Shown: in pieces, positions 13,801-25,945 of the stretch
How positions within the stretch are numbered: position 1 is the stretch's first letter
How the letters are laid out: each line of letters starts with the position of its first letter
Assembly: GCA_000310025.1 (NCBI GenBank)
Contig: FN649736.1
Location: 2,912,399-2,976,398, forward strand
Length of the DNA: 64,000 nucleotides
Source: Ectocarpus siliculosus
Lineage: Eukaryota; Sar; Phaeophyceae; Ectocarpales; Ectocarpaceae
Direction: 5' to 3'
Made by a program: the position numbers and the translations under genes
Notes under the pieces: model-generated
Told to the model about the DNA's origin: nothing
Databases searched by the model: none
The model's input: only the letters and a program-made list of their open reading frames with translations

Positions 13801-16800
13801 CGGTGCCCATGTGCATTCAGAGGTCACTACCGGTTGCGTCCCTTCTCCCCAGCAACAGCTGGTGTTCGCATCCATCCCGAGCTGTTTCACACCATCCACA
13901 AACCTCTGGCGTCACAGGGAGAAGAGGTTCAAGATCTACGACTTTGTTCGCCGCATGCACTTTTCTTCGCGATTACGTCTGAAATCCACGCAAGTAGACT
14001 GTAAGACAAGTACCTCGTTACGTTCCGTCTTGGGGCGGGCAGTCATTTCAAAGGGGTCCCTTTCCCAGAAAAAGGCCACCCTGAGCACGCGCCGCGCCCC
14101 TCGACTCGTCGTCGAAGCGCCTACACCTCCGCGTGGGCTGACATTCGACGAAGCTGCCGCCGCCGCGGCCCCTATAGGATGAACGCCCGAAACGTGAGCG
14201 AAATGCTAAGTTGGAAAAACGGCCAAAGCTCTTTCACTTTGTGGTTCTATCGAAGGCACGGTGATTGCGGACAGTACAGTATCGTTGAGCGATACCTCTC
14301 TGTTCCTGCGCTTGTATTCCGTGAATTGGTTTTGCGGTGGGGGTTTGTGCGTATTCCATGCAAGCATTCTCCCCTCTAACGGACAAATTTGTTCGTTTGT
14401 TGAGGAAATTTCCTCGATAACCCATCGGTTTTGCCGCTGATGCTATGGAGGTGCTGGGTAGAATGGAGGCCGTGAATGAACTCAACACGACAACAGAGGT
14501 GGTAGATGGGTTCTCTGGGGTGGACAACGAGCGCTTGGTGTGCGGTGTGCTCATGACTGGTCATAGCGTCCGTTGAAGTAACGTGCCAGATTGTAACGAC
14601 TCCGACCGCTCTCGTGACGTATTGCGTACAATCTCCCGTTCGTGCAGTGAGATATGTAGCTGCCGCGTCGCCCAGCAACACCACTTCGCTGCCGTTGCCA
14701 GTATCGTCGTTCTTCGCACGGGCGCTCCGCTCGTCCGTATTAAGGACATCGCTCTCTGGCGCGTGGTAAACCACCTACCCGCCGACTAGGGTAAACATTT
14801 TCCTCGTCGAACAATGCCCTAGTTCTGTCTACCTGTTGTGGTTGTTGTCGGCTTGGAGCCACGGCCCACGGGCTGGCGAGGGGATCGAGGAGTTGCGGCC
14901 CCGGCCCCAGCAAAGGTTTTCGGGGAGTTGTTGCCGTAGCGGATGCGAACGACCGAGACGAGAACATCGGTGAATCCGAGCTCGTTTCGGTAGTCCTTGG
15001 TTGTCGTTGCCGTATTTGAATCCGGTAGCGTTGGGGCGGGAGGGGGGCGACGATTGAGGTGTGGAATAGATATATCGTTGAAAGTTCTCCATACTCAGCG
15101 CGCACGGCGCACCCCTGTGAAGAAGCTCGTCCCCTCGTGACAGGCCCGACTTTGTTTGATGTCGCAACGTTCGGGAAAAGGGGACGGAAATGAAGAATAA
15201 AGTTGCCTTGCAACAACAGCGCCGATCCACATAACAATATATCGTTTCTGACCTCACACCGCCTTCGATGAAACGACTTCCCGGCCCACGCAATAATGAC
15301 GGCTTTGCACACGCGTCTCTAGGTAAACATCACGGAGCCAAAATACAACCAGAACGACGCCCCTCCCCTCCCAACATACCTACCCTAGGGATGTTTTGGA
15401 AGAAGCCCCTGAACTCCCGCGCCACCCTTTCTGCTGCAGAAGCCTCCGCCGCCTCTAGCTCTAAGGCCGCATCTCGCTCCGCCGCCAGCGCCGCAAGAAG
15501 CGACGTCTGCCCCGACCCTGACCCTGACCCTGACCCACCCCCGGCGGTTTCGATGCTACCTGGGGGGGACCCCAACGACCTGGGCAAAACAGCGGTGGCA
15601 GCCAGGTCCCCGTGTTTGGGTGCACAATGCGTCATCTCTCGTCCGCTCTGTTCTTCTTGGGGCCAGTCCATAGAAAAATACGTATTATCCCGGATTCCTA
15701 CGTGCGTCGACCCAGTTCGCTTCATGTTGTTAGACATGGACGTCGTCAGGGTTTGATCGTCTCGAAACCTGTGGATAGTTGTGCTGTGTCGGGGTTCTTT
15801 TGCGTCGACAGTCCACATTTATAGATCATAGATGTGGCCAACATCCCGTCCCCTCCCCCCCTCAATGGTCTAACGACTACGGCATGCACGACTATGAGTA
15901 CACCCCCCCTCCCCCCCCCTCTCTCTCTCTTTCTCACACACACAGACACAAACACATTTTGACTCCCTCATTCCCCGTGTTTCTCTCTCTCTCACCCTCG
16001 GCCATCACCGGGAGACTTCGCGGCTGTACGACGAACGCTTCCCCCTGGGGTGGCAGCAGCAGATGTTGACCGAGCACTGCGTGGTGTAGCGGACGATGCC
16101 TCTCGACCTCGTCCCTGGGCTTCCTCAAGAGGAGACGGCGGAGGGGCGACCGCAAGAAAGGGCATATCCAGCCAGGCCACGGCGTGCATCTCTTTCACCT
16201 GCTCAGATCGTTTGGTGTGGCCCGAGAGTGCCCGAGCAATGTAGACGACATGTCAACAACGTATTCCTGATTTCCCTATCAGCTCTTGTCTTGCTGTCTC
16301 GTGTGTGGGCCCAGGCTACGACGGTGAGCGCCCCCATCTTCCGCCGTATCCGCCGGTTGGTGGCGAGGTTGGCTCGGCGGCTAAACTATAACCGCTGTAC
16401 GAATGAAGGGCGCCTTGTTGGACTGCAATCGCTCGCTCGTCCACTCCCGTCCTCACCTCACCAAGAACGGGAAAAAAAACTTCACACTAGCGCTGCTGCT
16501 TGGTTGGTCGTCGCCGTGGATTATCTAGACTTCAACCGTTCGGATCCGTCCTCGTACCGATCAATTCATGCTACCATCGCATGACACCACGCGCGAGCAA
16601 CTCAGGTGCGGCCTTAGGTGCGGCGAAATTTGCTGGGGGCGAGCGCACATAGTTGCGCCGAGGAATCATTTACCTCAAGCTTCAGATTCACGCCTGGAAT
16701 GGCCTCAACGTTGCTACACAAGTTTTAAAGGATCGGGATTGGACGAACCTGGGGGGCCTCTCTGGCGGCCTTGCGCCCTTCTTCTGCTTCAGCCGCCTCT

Positions 16801-19800
16801 CGTTCCTTTTTGGAAACCCCTTCTGCCTGGAAATGGTCCAAAAAAGGAGTCAACTCAAGCGATCGGGGAGGTTCATTTCGGTTATTTGTACTATGCGGTT
16901 GCCTCACAACCAACTAGACATCGGCCATTCAACCTGCTACCCATGACATCTACAGTAGGTGCCGGAGGATGGAAACAAAACCACTATCATGGGCTCTACA
17001 CCTGTGGCCCCGCGGGAGTCTGGACGTACTCGCTCACCTTGGCCCTTTCCTCTCGCTTCTTTCTGGCCATCCCTTGCTCCTGCCAGAAAACTAACTGCAA
17101 CTTTTTCTGAAGCGCGGGGGGGGCGGAGGGAATGGCATGCAGACGGAGTCTTCAGGCGAGGCTGGCGGGTAGGGGTGAATTAGTACAAGTCCAGGCGCAA
17201 CACGGGATGTTTTCACCATGTGCCTTGTGAGCAACCACGCATTGGGAAGTGCCATGGTAAAGCTCCTTGGCATTTCCCTCTTTGGCATATGCGGATGTAT
17301 ATTCATCTTCAAATTATGCTGCAGAATAAGGCTCGGGCCTCACACTCGTGCACACGCCAATGCACGTCGAGACCGAAGAGGCACGATACCAGCTTCTTCG
17401 TCTGGGCGGCCCTTGTTTCTCCTTGAGGAAGTTCCATAGGTGTGCTATTTGTACCCTCGATGAGAACATGCCGTCGTAAGAGTCTGTTTGTCCACCCACC
17501 ATCGACCCGTGTGATTGTTGTTTTCACAAGTACTAGCACCTCTCCGAAGCTGGTACTTGTCCACCCACCACCCACCTGTTCATCTTCGTACGCTTGTAGC
17601 AGCTCTCTCGCGGGGGGGTCAAATCTAGTTGACGCAGCTGCCCCGCCACCTTCACCCCCAGGACGCGGGGAACGGCCTGGGGAACGTGGAGTCAACCCAG
17701 CACCTCTCTCCGCGTCCGCCCTTACGATATCCAGCCTTATCTTCGATCCCCACGCCGCCGCCGCCGCCGCCGCCGCATTAGTAGTACCAGTAGGGCCACC
17801 GCCACCGCTGCCACTCCCTCCACCAGAAGAATGATATGCTGAATTTGTCTGGCCGTTTGTCGAAAATGGAGAAGAGGACTTGTTAGCATGACTGCCACCA
17901 CGTCCCCTTCCGTCGTTGTTGGACGATGAGGCCTTCCTCCCCGCGCCCTTGCTACCACTGCCTCCTGCCCCGCCCGGTCCATCGCCGTCGCCGCTACCAC
18001 TACCGTTGGAAGGGTCTACAGAATCGGATGCTGTCAACCCGTCATGCTGAGTCGGACGCGGGATCGTTATCGAGCAGGCGAACCGAGAGAAGCGCGGCTC
18101 TGGCGAGAGCTTCGCCCCGTTAGCATGGCGTTTCCCTCTCCCGCTTTGTAGATGCCCACCCATCTTCCCACCGATGACGGCCCCCAGAGCTTCAAAGCTG
18201 CTTTCCGTGCTCGAGGCCAAGCTTCCACTCTCGTTGTCGCCCGCACTCATGTCGGCCGTTCGGGCGTTCTTCTGAAGGGTGTTTCGAGCGAGGATGCTCC
18301 TCTTCAGGCGCGCTAGCTCTAGGATGACACCTTCGTTCCACACCTGTATCATAGTATGACATGGTTGGTGCCAGGGTGGTGGAAAGGGTGGAAAGCCCGT
18401 GGAAAATTGTCTAGCGTGGGCGGGCCTCAGTTTTTGTCTTTCGCAGACAAGTCGGGGCTGGTGTCCTTAGATGCCGCCTACGTTGGGGGCGCAAGCCCCT
18501 AAGCGTTCTGAAGTGTTCAAGTTCAGCCGCTCGTACATCATCGTCAAAGTCATGAAATAATGGAAGACTGAACTAAGGCAAACCAACGCCGATGAAGCAC
18601 GGGGCCCATTCGCAATGCACACCAACAGTACGCCACATCGTAGCAGAGAAACCTCGTAGGAATTCTTCGAGAGTCGGTGAACAGAGCCCAAAGTAGGGCA
18701 TGCAGGAGCAAGGGAACATGGCAAACCAGAGCGCCGAGGCAAAAGGTAGCCATGAAAACAAACTTGGAGGACGTTTTTGTGTCGCTTTGCGTCTTTTTTG
18801 GTAACCTTGTGCCAGTGTTTTAAGCGCTCCTTCCACGGAGGCGGGGGGTTGTGACGCCTGGCTTCCGCTTCCAGCCGCCTCTTTTCCCTCAGACGGCACC
18901 AACGAATGAATCCCAGGAGGGTCACCCTGCCCAGCTGGTCCTTCTCGAGGTCCCCCCCGTCAGCCAAGGCCTCCTCCGCCTCCCTGAGAGAAGACCACGA
19001 GAGCATTGCAGGCAACTATGGGAGTAAGTGTAGACGGGGCCATGTGTCTTGAGCTCGCGAAATCTGGTCTCATGCGCCTGCTTGGAAACAAGAAAGGAGA
19101 GAAACTCCGTCCGATCGCGTGGGGGGTTTCAGGCCAATGGAAAATGTCGATCATACCGTTCCCGAAAGTCGATGGGTATGCTACCGATACGTGTCAAACA
19201 AGTGGTCTGTTCTCGCTATTGTGGTTGTTTCGACACCAAGCTCCTGTGAGGGTAAAGGTCCCCCAGTCTCTAGACTCGGAAACGGGGGTAAAGGAGCAAA
19301 CGAGTAGAAACCAATGCTCTTTCAGCCACCCAGCCATTCCAATACTCGCAAGCACACCGAAAATCAATGGCATGAAGCATGTACATGGAGTGGACATTTT
19401 ACCGACCGAAAAAGGGTGATGGCGTGTTTTTTTACGGTACAGAGGTTTGCTAAAATTGTTCGGCAGTTTCGGGCGGATGTTCTCTTGGACTTTCAACGAC
19501 GGGGCTCACGTTAAATTGCAGAGCTATTCCCGGAGGCATTCTCGACAGTCCACACATGGAAGAAACCATCAAGCAAGGGTTGAAGGACGACGCAAGTGGG
19601 GACAAGTTCGAGGTCATGAAGCACCCGTGCTGTTACGTGCCTGTCCGTAACAAACCCCCCGGCGCCTTCCACCAGGTCTTCCAGAGTATCTACATCCAGG
19701 CGGGCCGCGAACGGCGCAGTCCACTGCGTGTCCTTCTCCACCTCCCCTTCCCCCGGCGAATGCGGGCAAAAGTGTACACCAGGGTAAACACAAGGCTTAG

Positions 19801-22800
19801 AGCTTTGAGCCCGAGGGACAGCTTGGTTTTGGAGTTGATAAGTGATTGGGCTAGGTTGCGCTTACAGTTCGCGCTATGTTGGGTCAGTTTCGAGTCCAGC
19901 GGAATGGGAGGGTTGGAAAAACAGCACTTTGATCATTTATTAGTGCTATCTTCGTTTTTAAGTCTGCCTAAGCTCTAAACACTTCACCTGAAGAAAATGC
20001 CACTATTATTCCTCCGTGGTGGCAATCAAAGCTGGTGTATGCCTTCAAAGGCGGCGAGTTACACCGGAACGAGTTCTACCGAGCCAACGGAGCATCTCCG
20101 CATACCTTCATTGCCGTTGGCCGCGGCATGCTCCGCCTTGAGCAGGTCCCAGTCCCGAACGCTTCGCATCTCCCCTCCGCTAAGTGATGCCCGCCCTTCT
20201 CCACCCCTGGCGAGCGCAGCAAGTCGCATGCCTCCTTCCGCACCCCCTCCTGTTCCCTTGGACTGGCGTTGATTCGCCTTTTCCATTTGAAAACGAATGA
20301 TGAGAGCATCACTCCGCGGCTTGGGTTGACATGGTTTCCGCGAACGGATATTTTGGGTTACTAATCGGTGATGCTTGCGTTATTGCGTTTTGGGGCGGGC
20401 GGTGGGAAAGGCAGCTTCTTCGATTTTTGTACTGCACCATGCCTGCGTTGTTTGCTTTCCTGCATTCTCGGCGTACCTAGCAAACAGATTATGCCTTCGG
20501 CTGATCAGATTGCCGGCCACCCAAACGCCAAGCGCCGTCATCACCAACAACCAACCGCAACCAATCGCAGCGACAACACCGATCAGAAGTACAACCGTCC
20601 GCGCGACAGCAGGCGCACCCTTTTGGAGATGCCCAGCTTGTACGCCCTCGCAAAGCTCGTGCTATCCGCTGCTCCCGACGTCTTCCACTCTCCTCGCCCG
20701 AGGTTAAGCGCGGCTTCGCGGGCGCGTTCGTTGATTCCCCTCTCTCGCTCCGCCCGCCGGGCGGCCCTCCTTTTGTTCTGCTCCTCAAGCGCCCGCGTAT
20801 CCTTAGCGGCAGCCATTAATCCCGCAGCTATCGTGCGACATGGAGAAAGAGACCACAGGAACGAAACAAAGCACAATCAACCTTGTGTTGCTTGAAGACG
20901 GTTCCCCAATGGAGCCGTTGAAGGCGGGGGTGTCTTCAGTCTGAACTCAGGCGGGCAGATCTGCTGCGGGTGGCCATTGTGTGTCTCGTGGCGTACGTGC
21001 GAACCAGCACGAGCGCAAGAATAAAAAAGAAATGACCGTTGTGACTTGTTGTTCTCGTCGTCATCGTTGTTACTGGTGCTGTTTCTGTGACTACATAAGG
21101 CGCCCGTTTGGGCCACGTGCAATTCTTACGTCAGTCGATGTTAGAACAACGGACAAATGAGTGTGTGGTCAAGACAAAGACGTTTGATTCGTGGGGCCTC
21201 ACATTGCGCCCCGCTCGCGGCCCCTATCCCCTTCTTCGCGGCTGCGCGCACGAGCCTTCCAACCTCCGCCAAAACTTGCATCTGGACCTCCGGTAGCGAG
21301 GCGAATCCATCCGACCAACCCAAGGCGGTCGCAGCATGCAGGGATCGACTGCTCCCTACTCTTTCGACTCCCGCGTTGGTCCGCGGGGTTGCAAGAGGGC
21401 TTGGGGATCCAAGAGGCTTCACCCACGATATTCGGCGACCACCACCACCACTACTGTTACTAAGACCATCACGCTGCTGTGACGCAGCAGGTATCGTTGA
21501 TGTTGGATCTGCTTTGTCGTGATTTTCTTGGCTGCTGTTCGCCATGGTGAAGGGAGAATCATCGTTCAAGCCGCCTGGACCTCCTGTTGTTCGGGGAGTT
21601 CCGCAACACGTCATCGCGCGGTGAGGAATAGTTGGTCTCGCCGAAACTTCAAGAATTTTCCCTGGGTGGGGAAATCCTTCCACTGTAGAATCTAACAACA
21701 CCTCACTTCCTTTGGACACAAACAACGTCACACAATGAGCGAATACAAACGCTCGTAAAACTCCTGAAACACGCCACAATGTTCTTGACGTGCAGATGCC
21801 GCGAAGTGGTGAACATTACCCTACTGGTATGGTTCAATCTGCTTCGCGTGGTTGCTTGTGTCTGGTGTCAAAAATGGAGAATGAGAAAGCGCGGCAGGGC
21901 GATTCTTGTTTGTCCCTCGGGAGTTATTTTCTAACTCGTGCCCGTTTGTTGCCACAACTCGCATGAGTGCCATCTACTTTGATTTGACTTTGCAGAGATG
22001 AAGCTTGAAACCACTTGGCCCTGACCGTCACCAGTGTTTTCAGACAGAGCAATGAGTTGGGCCCCACACAAAGCATGGGAGACAGACAAGCTTCCTCTCA
22101 AGTTTATTAATCTCCAAAAGACAATGCTATCTCAGCCCGCCCTCTTTTGCATCAACTTCGTCTTCCACAACACTTCACGTCGCCAACGTCAAGCGAAGTG
22201 GGAATCATGTGCTGATTTTGCCACCTCTCGATATCTTGCACGCCAATTGCAGCAATGACGTAAATAGCAGTTCACAACATGTTTTCTGCATCTCGGTGTA
22301 CGAGAGCGCATAATTTGTCAGCACATCAAACGTTGCTGAGCGATTCGAAGAGTACGCCTTGAACACAAGCCACCTTACCTGCTGAGTTCCCGTCACCGCC
22401 TGGCGCCCGTTTTTCGAGCAGTGCGCGGATGGCGGCGGGCTCCAGAATCCTCCCGACCCCCCACTTCTCTGCAAGCGTACGCACCCTCGCTCGGGTAACC
22501 ACCAGCCTACGTGCATCACCGCCTCTCTCTGTGGCGTACGCCCTGACTTCACTTGCGGCATACTTCACGAACGCCACCCCGGGGCAGGACAGAAACGACC
22601 GTAAGGGTTGTGGCGCTAGATGGGAAAGGGACAACTAGGGACAAATACAGCGAGACCCTCTCCGTCTGGGGCGTCCACCGTAAGCGGGTTCTGACGAATC
22701 TCAGACAGGGACGAAGGAGGGGAACACTCGCGTTGCTACCGATGGGATGCAGGGATAGGGCATGTACTGCGGTTTGTCGCAATAGCGCGAGAAATGGCTC

Positions 22801-25800
22801 AAGAACGTTAACGGCAGGGCAAGTCGCAAAACAATCATACCTCCGCCCGCCTGTCGTAGTCGTCAAGAGCACTGTCCACCTCAGAAAGTTCGCGAAGGAG
22901 CTCGTGCTCGTGACGGTAGAGCTGCACAGTAGATTTCGGGCAGATTGAAACAAGACGAGGCAGGAGGCTTCGAGTGCTGGAATGAGACACCGACTGAAAC
23001 GCATATCCCCGTCGTCGCAAGAGCGAATGTTTCAAACATCATGGCTTAGCAAATAGAAGTTGAGGGAAAACACTTATCGAAGTAGGTCGGATTTTACTTT
23101 GCGTTGAACCAATTGACGGTAAGCAACACTCGTCCAGGTACTAGTATTTCAAAGCCCAAGCGACTTGGCCCCTAGTTAAGTGTTAGCTATATTCCTGGGT
23201 ACAGGATTCAAGCTGACAAGAAACCATCCGATTATCTCTCCATAACAAATCACACAAGGAGAAATGGGAATCTGCGATTGGGTGAGCTACGAGCACTATT
23301 GTATCCGGAAAAAAAAAACAAAGAGGATCCTTTCGTGTTGCTTGCCCACCAGAACGAGGTCCGCGGAGCCCGTGGCCCCCACGCCCTTCAAGAAGTTCCG
23401 GCATCGCGAGTTTGCGCAGCAGAAACTTGATACCGCTGCTGCCGAAATGCTCGCGCTAACCAGGACAGCACCGGTGCTCTTTGAGGTCGGACCAGTACCA
23501 CCGCTGCCGACGGAGCCGGTGGGGGCGGTCTTGGCGACGCAAGTGGCCGTCGACGTTGCAGAGGCGGTTTCCTCGCCCGCGGTCTTCTGCCCCCCGTCAG
23601 CTGCCGTGCGAGTGGCCAACGCTTCTGCCACGGCCGCCTGGTCGGAGGTTTTTGGCCGGGTGACGAGCGCGTGGGGGTGTGTGGGGTGCGAGTGGATCCT
23701 CCTCTGATGGGAAGAGCGTGTCAGGGAATGTCGATTCATGGTAATCTTTGGGCAGGGGATGTTTTCCGAGACTCCCTGAGCAATGGTACAATCTGCAGCA
23801 CGGTTGCCTGTATGGCCAGGTGATAGGGGACATGTGTCGCGTATTTTTCTGTTTCAGGTGGGAAAATCGATGCGGGCAAAATATATCCCTGAGGTCAATG
23901 ACCCGAGATCCTGTTCTGTGCGACTGACTCGGGCCTTCGCTGTTGAGGGACAACACCAAAATGTACAATTTTGTAGCGCGTTCTGCGTGTTTCAAGCTCT
24001 CTTCCGACTCCTGAGCGGTTGGTGACTCCCCGAAGGTAAAAACCTTCGGTGAAGGCTATAATTCAAATATGTATGATAGCTCGACATTTCTCCCTTGCAG
24101 AGTAAAACCAAAAGGGTACCAATGGCTTGCGGTTAGAGGACGTGGAATTTCCGTCTGCTTTCGTGGCAAGTTGAAGCCTTGGGGTTACCACCCCACTCAG
24201 CTCAATACACAAAAAAATGTTCAGTTGGGAGAGGGCCTCGCAAAACGAATTACCTGCTGAAAGCATAGACGGGATTGTGTGGTTGTGTGTTTCTTCAAAC
24301 GAGAGGGATTCACGCACATGTAGAGCGTTATCTCCAAACGTCAAGGTATTCAAAAGGAAAATGAACGCGAAACCCCATGCCTCCCTGCAGTCTAGACAAC
24401 GTACGAGCGCAAGGACGCTGCAGCGCCTTCAAGGGTATGATCGGCACCTGATGGAGGAATGCTTCTTGGGCTAGGGAATGAATTTTGCCATCTGGCGGGG
24501 GCTCCACTCTGTGCAGTCGACAAAACCCCGTGGCGCACGCACTCATGGCCATCCGGAGCTCGGTCTCGTTGACCATCCCATCTCTGCCGTGTCACGTTTG
24601 GTCGGATGAAGCGCGAAAACTCATGTTTTTTTTGCGATGAAACGCGAACATTGCGGAGCGGATCAAATCATCTGATGAAAAAGCAACCTCCCGCCACAAC
24701 TGATGCTGTATCGTGTCCAGTGTTCGTGGCGTCCCAAGGGTGCACGAAGAATGTCATCCCGCACACCTAGGTACCCCCCCCGGGAGGGCCGACAAAAGGT
24801 TTTCGACTTTTTGCTTCTCATGGGGCTAGAGCCCACTGCACGCAAGTAGCTTATGTGCGACTTGTCGTGTACAACAAGTGACGACGTTACACGCATAGTT
24901 TGAGTGGAGTAGGTGCTCTCTTGGTGTGCTACGTTCCCATTTGTGTGATCATGGCTCGGGGTTCGCAAGAAAGGATCCTAGCCCGTGCATAGGGTACCCC
25001 ACGGAAAAAATGGTTCCCCACCGCGGGCCCCCTATGCTTTATATAGGAATTAGAGTACCGGTACCCCCTCCCCCCCCCCCAAACACCTCCCAAGTAAGAA
25101 AATGGGTACGTGCTGTAGGTGTCGGAGAAAAAACATTTCGGGCACCCTTTGGGCGTCCCCGTAAAAAAGTAACTTACCCGACGTTGCCTCATTGAGGAGA
25201 GGAAACCCTGCTGCTTTCGCACCTGTCGGCATCGTACATGCCCAAGATGAACTTGACCTTGCTCAGCTCGGGAGCCCCAGTGAGGAGGGCAAGCCCTCCC
25301 CACACCATTCCCGAGGGCACACGGCCCCGTTCCAGCACGTCGAAGCACGAGAAGCACTTGTCTAGATGCGTTCTTCGGTGGCGCTCGGCGTCGGCTGGGC
25401 GTACCTGTTTGCGATTCACACGCAGGCCGCCGGCGTTACCTTGCCACGCTCCCTGCCCCGCCGGTGGATAGTTGCCCACATCTCCAAACACCTATGGGTA
25501 GTTTATGTGGTGGGGCGACGGGCCACAACCGGGCATTGCGCCGTCAGCTGGATCGCGACACCGAGTCTTTCTCGCGCAGGTGGGAAAAGGCATGCCCCGC
25601 TGTTGCTGTGGGAATGCCACAGAAACGGTGGCGGCCATAGGTACGGGCTTTGGCCGTGAACTACACACTCAACATAAGTTCAAAGTACAATCAGCAACGC
25701 GAATCGATCGAGCTTGCGATCATGACAAACACGTTAGAACTCATGTTAGCGAAGCGGGCAATTGTACAGTAGTGCACCTTGAGGAAATCACGGTGGTTTA

Positions 25801-25945
25801 TGAAGAATCCATCGTCGTCCCGTCTGGAGGACACCAATGCCCGGAACTCGTTGTAAATTCTGCGAACGTGCTCAAGGGAGCAACGCTCCTCCAGCCAGCC
25901 TTTCCAATCCGCAGACAAGGTTCCGGTGGAGTATTGCGCACCCAT
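264..25945 (-). CDS. Giant multi-EF-hand, coiled-coil protein, 33 exons (~2,343 aa)
   Basis: Exons, 5' to 3' on the minus strand: 25945-25778, 25404-25223, 24583-24448, 23637-23350, 22921-22841, 22562-22379, 21583-21203, 20827-20619, 20262-20106, 19746-19656, 18983-18764, 18343-17576, 17106-17038, 16826-16749, 16198-15996, 15579-15384, 15114-14833, 14753-14630, 14171-14014, 13037-12970, 11792-11552, 10629-10516, 9917-9813, 9266-9046, 8010-7263, 6703-6554, 6413-6342, 4833-4735, 4369-4260, 3789-3597, 3369-2885, 2484-2245, 474-264. Intron phases agree at every junction and the CDS sums to 7,032 nt. The start is an ATG with G at -3 and +4; the stop is TAG. Canonical EF-hand loops occur near residues 114-125 and 1427-1438, with degenerate ones elsewhere. 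The C-terminal third is Glu/Arg/Lys-rich coiled coil. I recognise no named family with this architecture; calcium-responsive scaffolding is inference. Least certain are the ends of exons 10, 17, 18 and 24 and the GC donor of exon 28. Confidence 0.72.
1000..1130 (+). repeat. tRNA-like SINE remnant in the last intron of the giant gene
   Basis: A tRNA T-arm/B-box-like motif (GGTTCGAATCCC, near 1048-1060) follows a small stem-loop with CCTC/GAGG arms. Forty bases downstream lies TGGCCTAGTGGATAGCGC, which looks like a tRNA 5' half with an A box. The order and pairing do not form a complete cloverleaf, so this is not called a functional tRNA; a decayed tRNA-derived retroelement is more likely. Confidence 0.35.
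7263..8010 (-). other. Glycine-rich low-complexity exon 25 of the giant gene
   Basis: This 748-nt exon starts with an alanine run and a segment with aromatic residues, then passes into a long Gly/Ser/Asp/Arg-rich region and ends in mixed charged sequence. It enters in phase 2 and leaves in phase 0 at CAG|GTGCGG. The opposite strand is open over the same span (Pro/Leu-rich) but has no splice logic, so the minus frame is preferred. A second exon of the same character is exon 12 (18343-17576), rich in Gly, Ser, Asn and Ala with a GCC repeat. Such regions are probably disordered linkers; no function can be read from them. Confidence 0.6.
9813..11792 (-). other. Central EF-hand block (exons 21-23)
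   Basis: Exon 21 (11792-11552) begins with an acidic helix after a good acceptor preceded by a CTACTAAAT branch-point-like sequence, and ends in codons for A-D-K. Exon 22 (10629-10516) opens D-L-D-G-G-L-S-Y-S-E. Joined, they give the loop DKDLDGGLSYSE, a canonical EF-hand (D1, D3, D5, G6, L8, E12) flanked by hydrophobic helix residues. An intron of 922 bp interrupts the loop between positions 2 and 3. Exon 23 (9917-9813) has a looser EF-hand-like stretch, DRQGYVTEDGLVAFY, and ends in a strong GTGAGT donor. Upstream in exon 21, SFDRLRPVLAKHG may be the partner hand. All three exons are in the same register with no frame conflict. Confidence 0.72.
22841..25945 (-). other. N-terminal EF-hand block of the giant gene (exons 1-5)
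   Basis: Exon 1 starts MGAQYS, which fits the N-myristoylation pattern (Gly2, Ser6), and continues with a helix-loop-helix resembling a degenerate EF-hand ending near DDDGFFINHRDF. Exon 2 carries another degenerate loop (DVLERGRVPSGM). The next loop is split: exon 2 ends in the codons for D-A-D plus two bases (AG), and exon 3 supplies A and then GAT GGG. Together they give DADRDGMVNETE, with Asp at 1, 3 and 5, Gly at 6, Val at 8 and Glu at 12, a textbook EF-hand. The order of EF-hands behind a possible myristoyl group recalls neuronal-calcium-sensor and calcineurin-B-like proteins, but here it is only the first ~165 residues of a much longer chain. Exon 4 is Ala/Thr/Ser-rich; exon 5 is a short charged helix. 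Confidence 0.7.
24030..24049. other. Perfect 8-bp hairpin in intron 3 of the giant gene
   Basis: CCGAAGGT at 24030-24037 is followed by an AAAA loop and the exact reverse complement ACCTTCGG at 24042-24049. It lies in the intron between exons 3 and 4. No U-tract follows and no known element is recognised. Confidence 0.6.
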
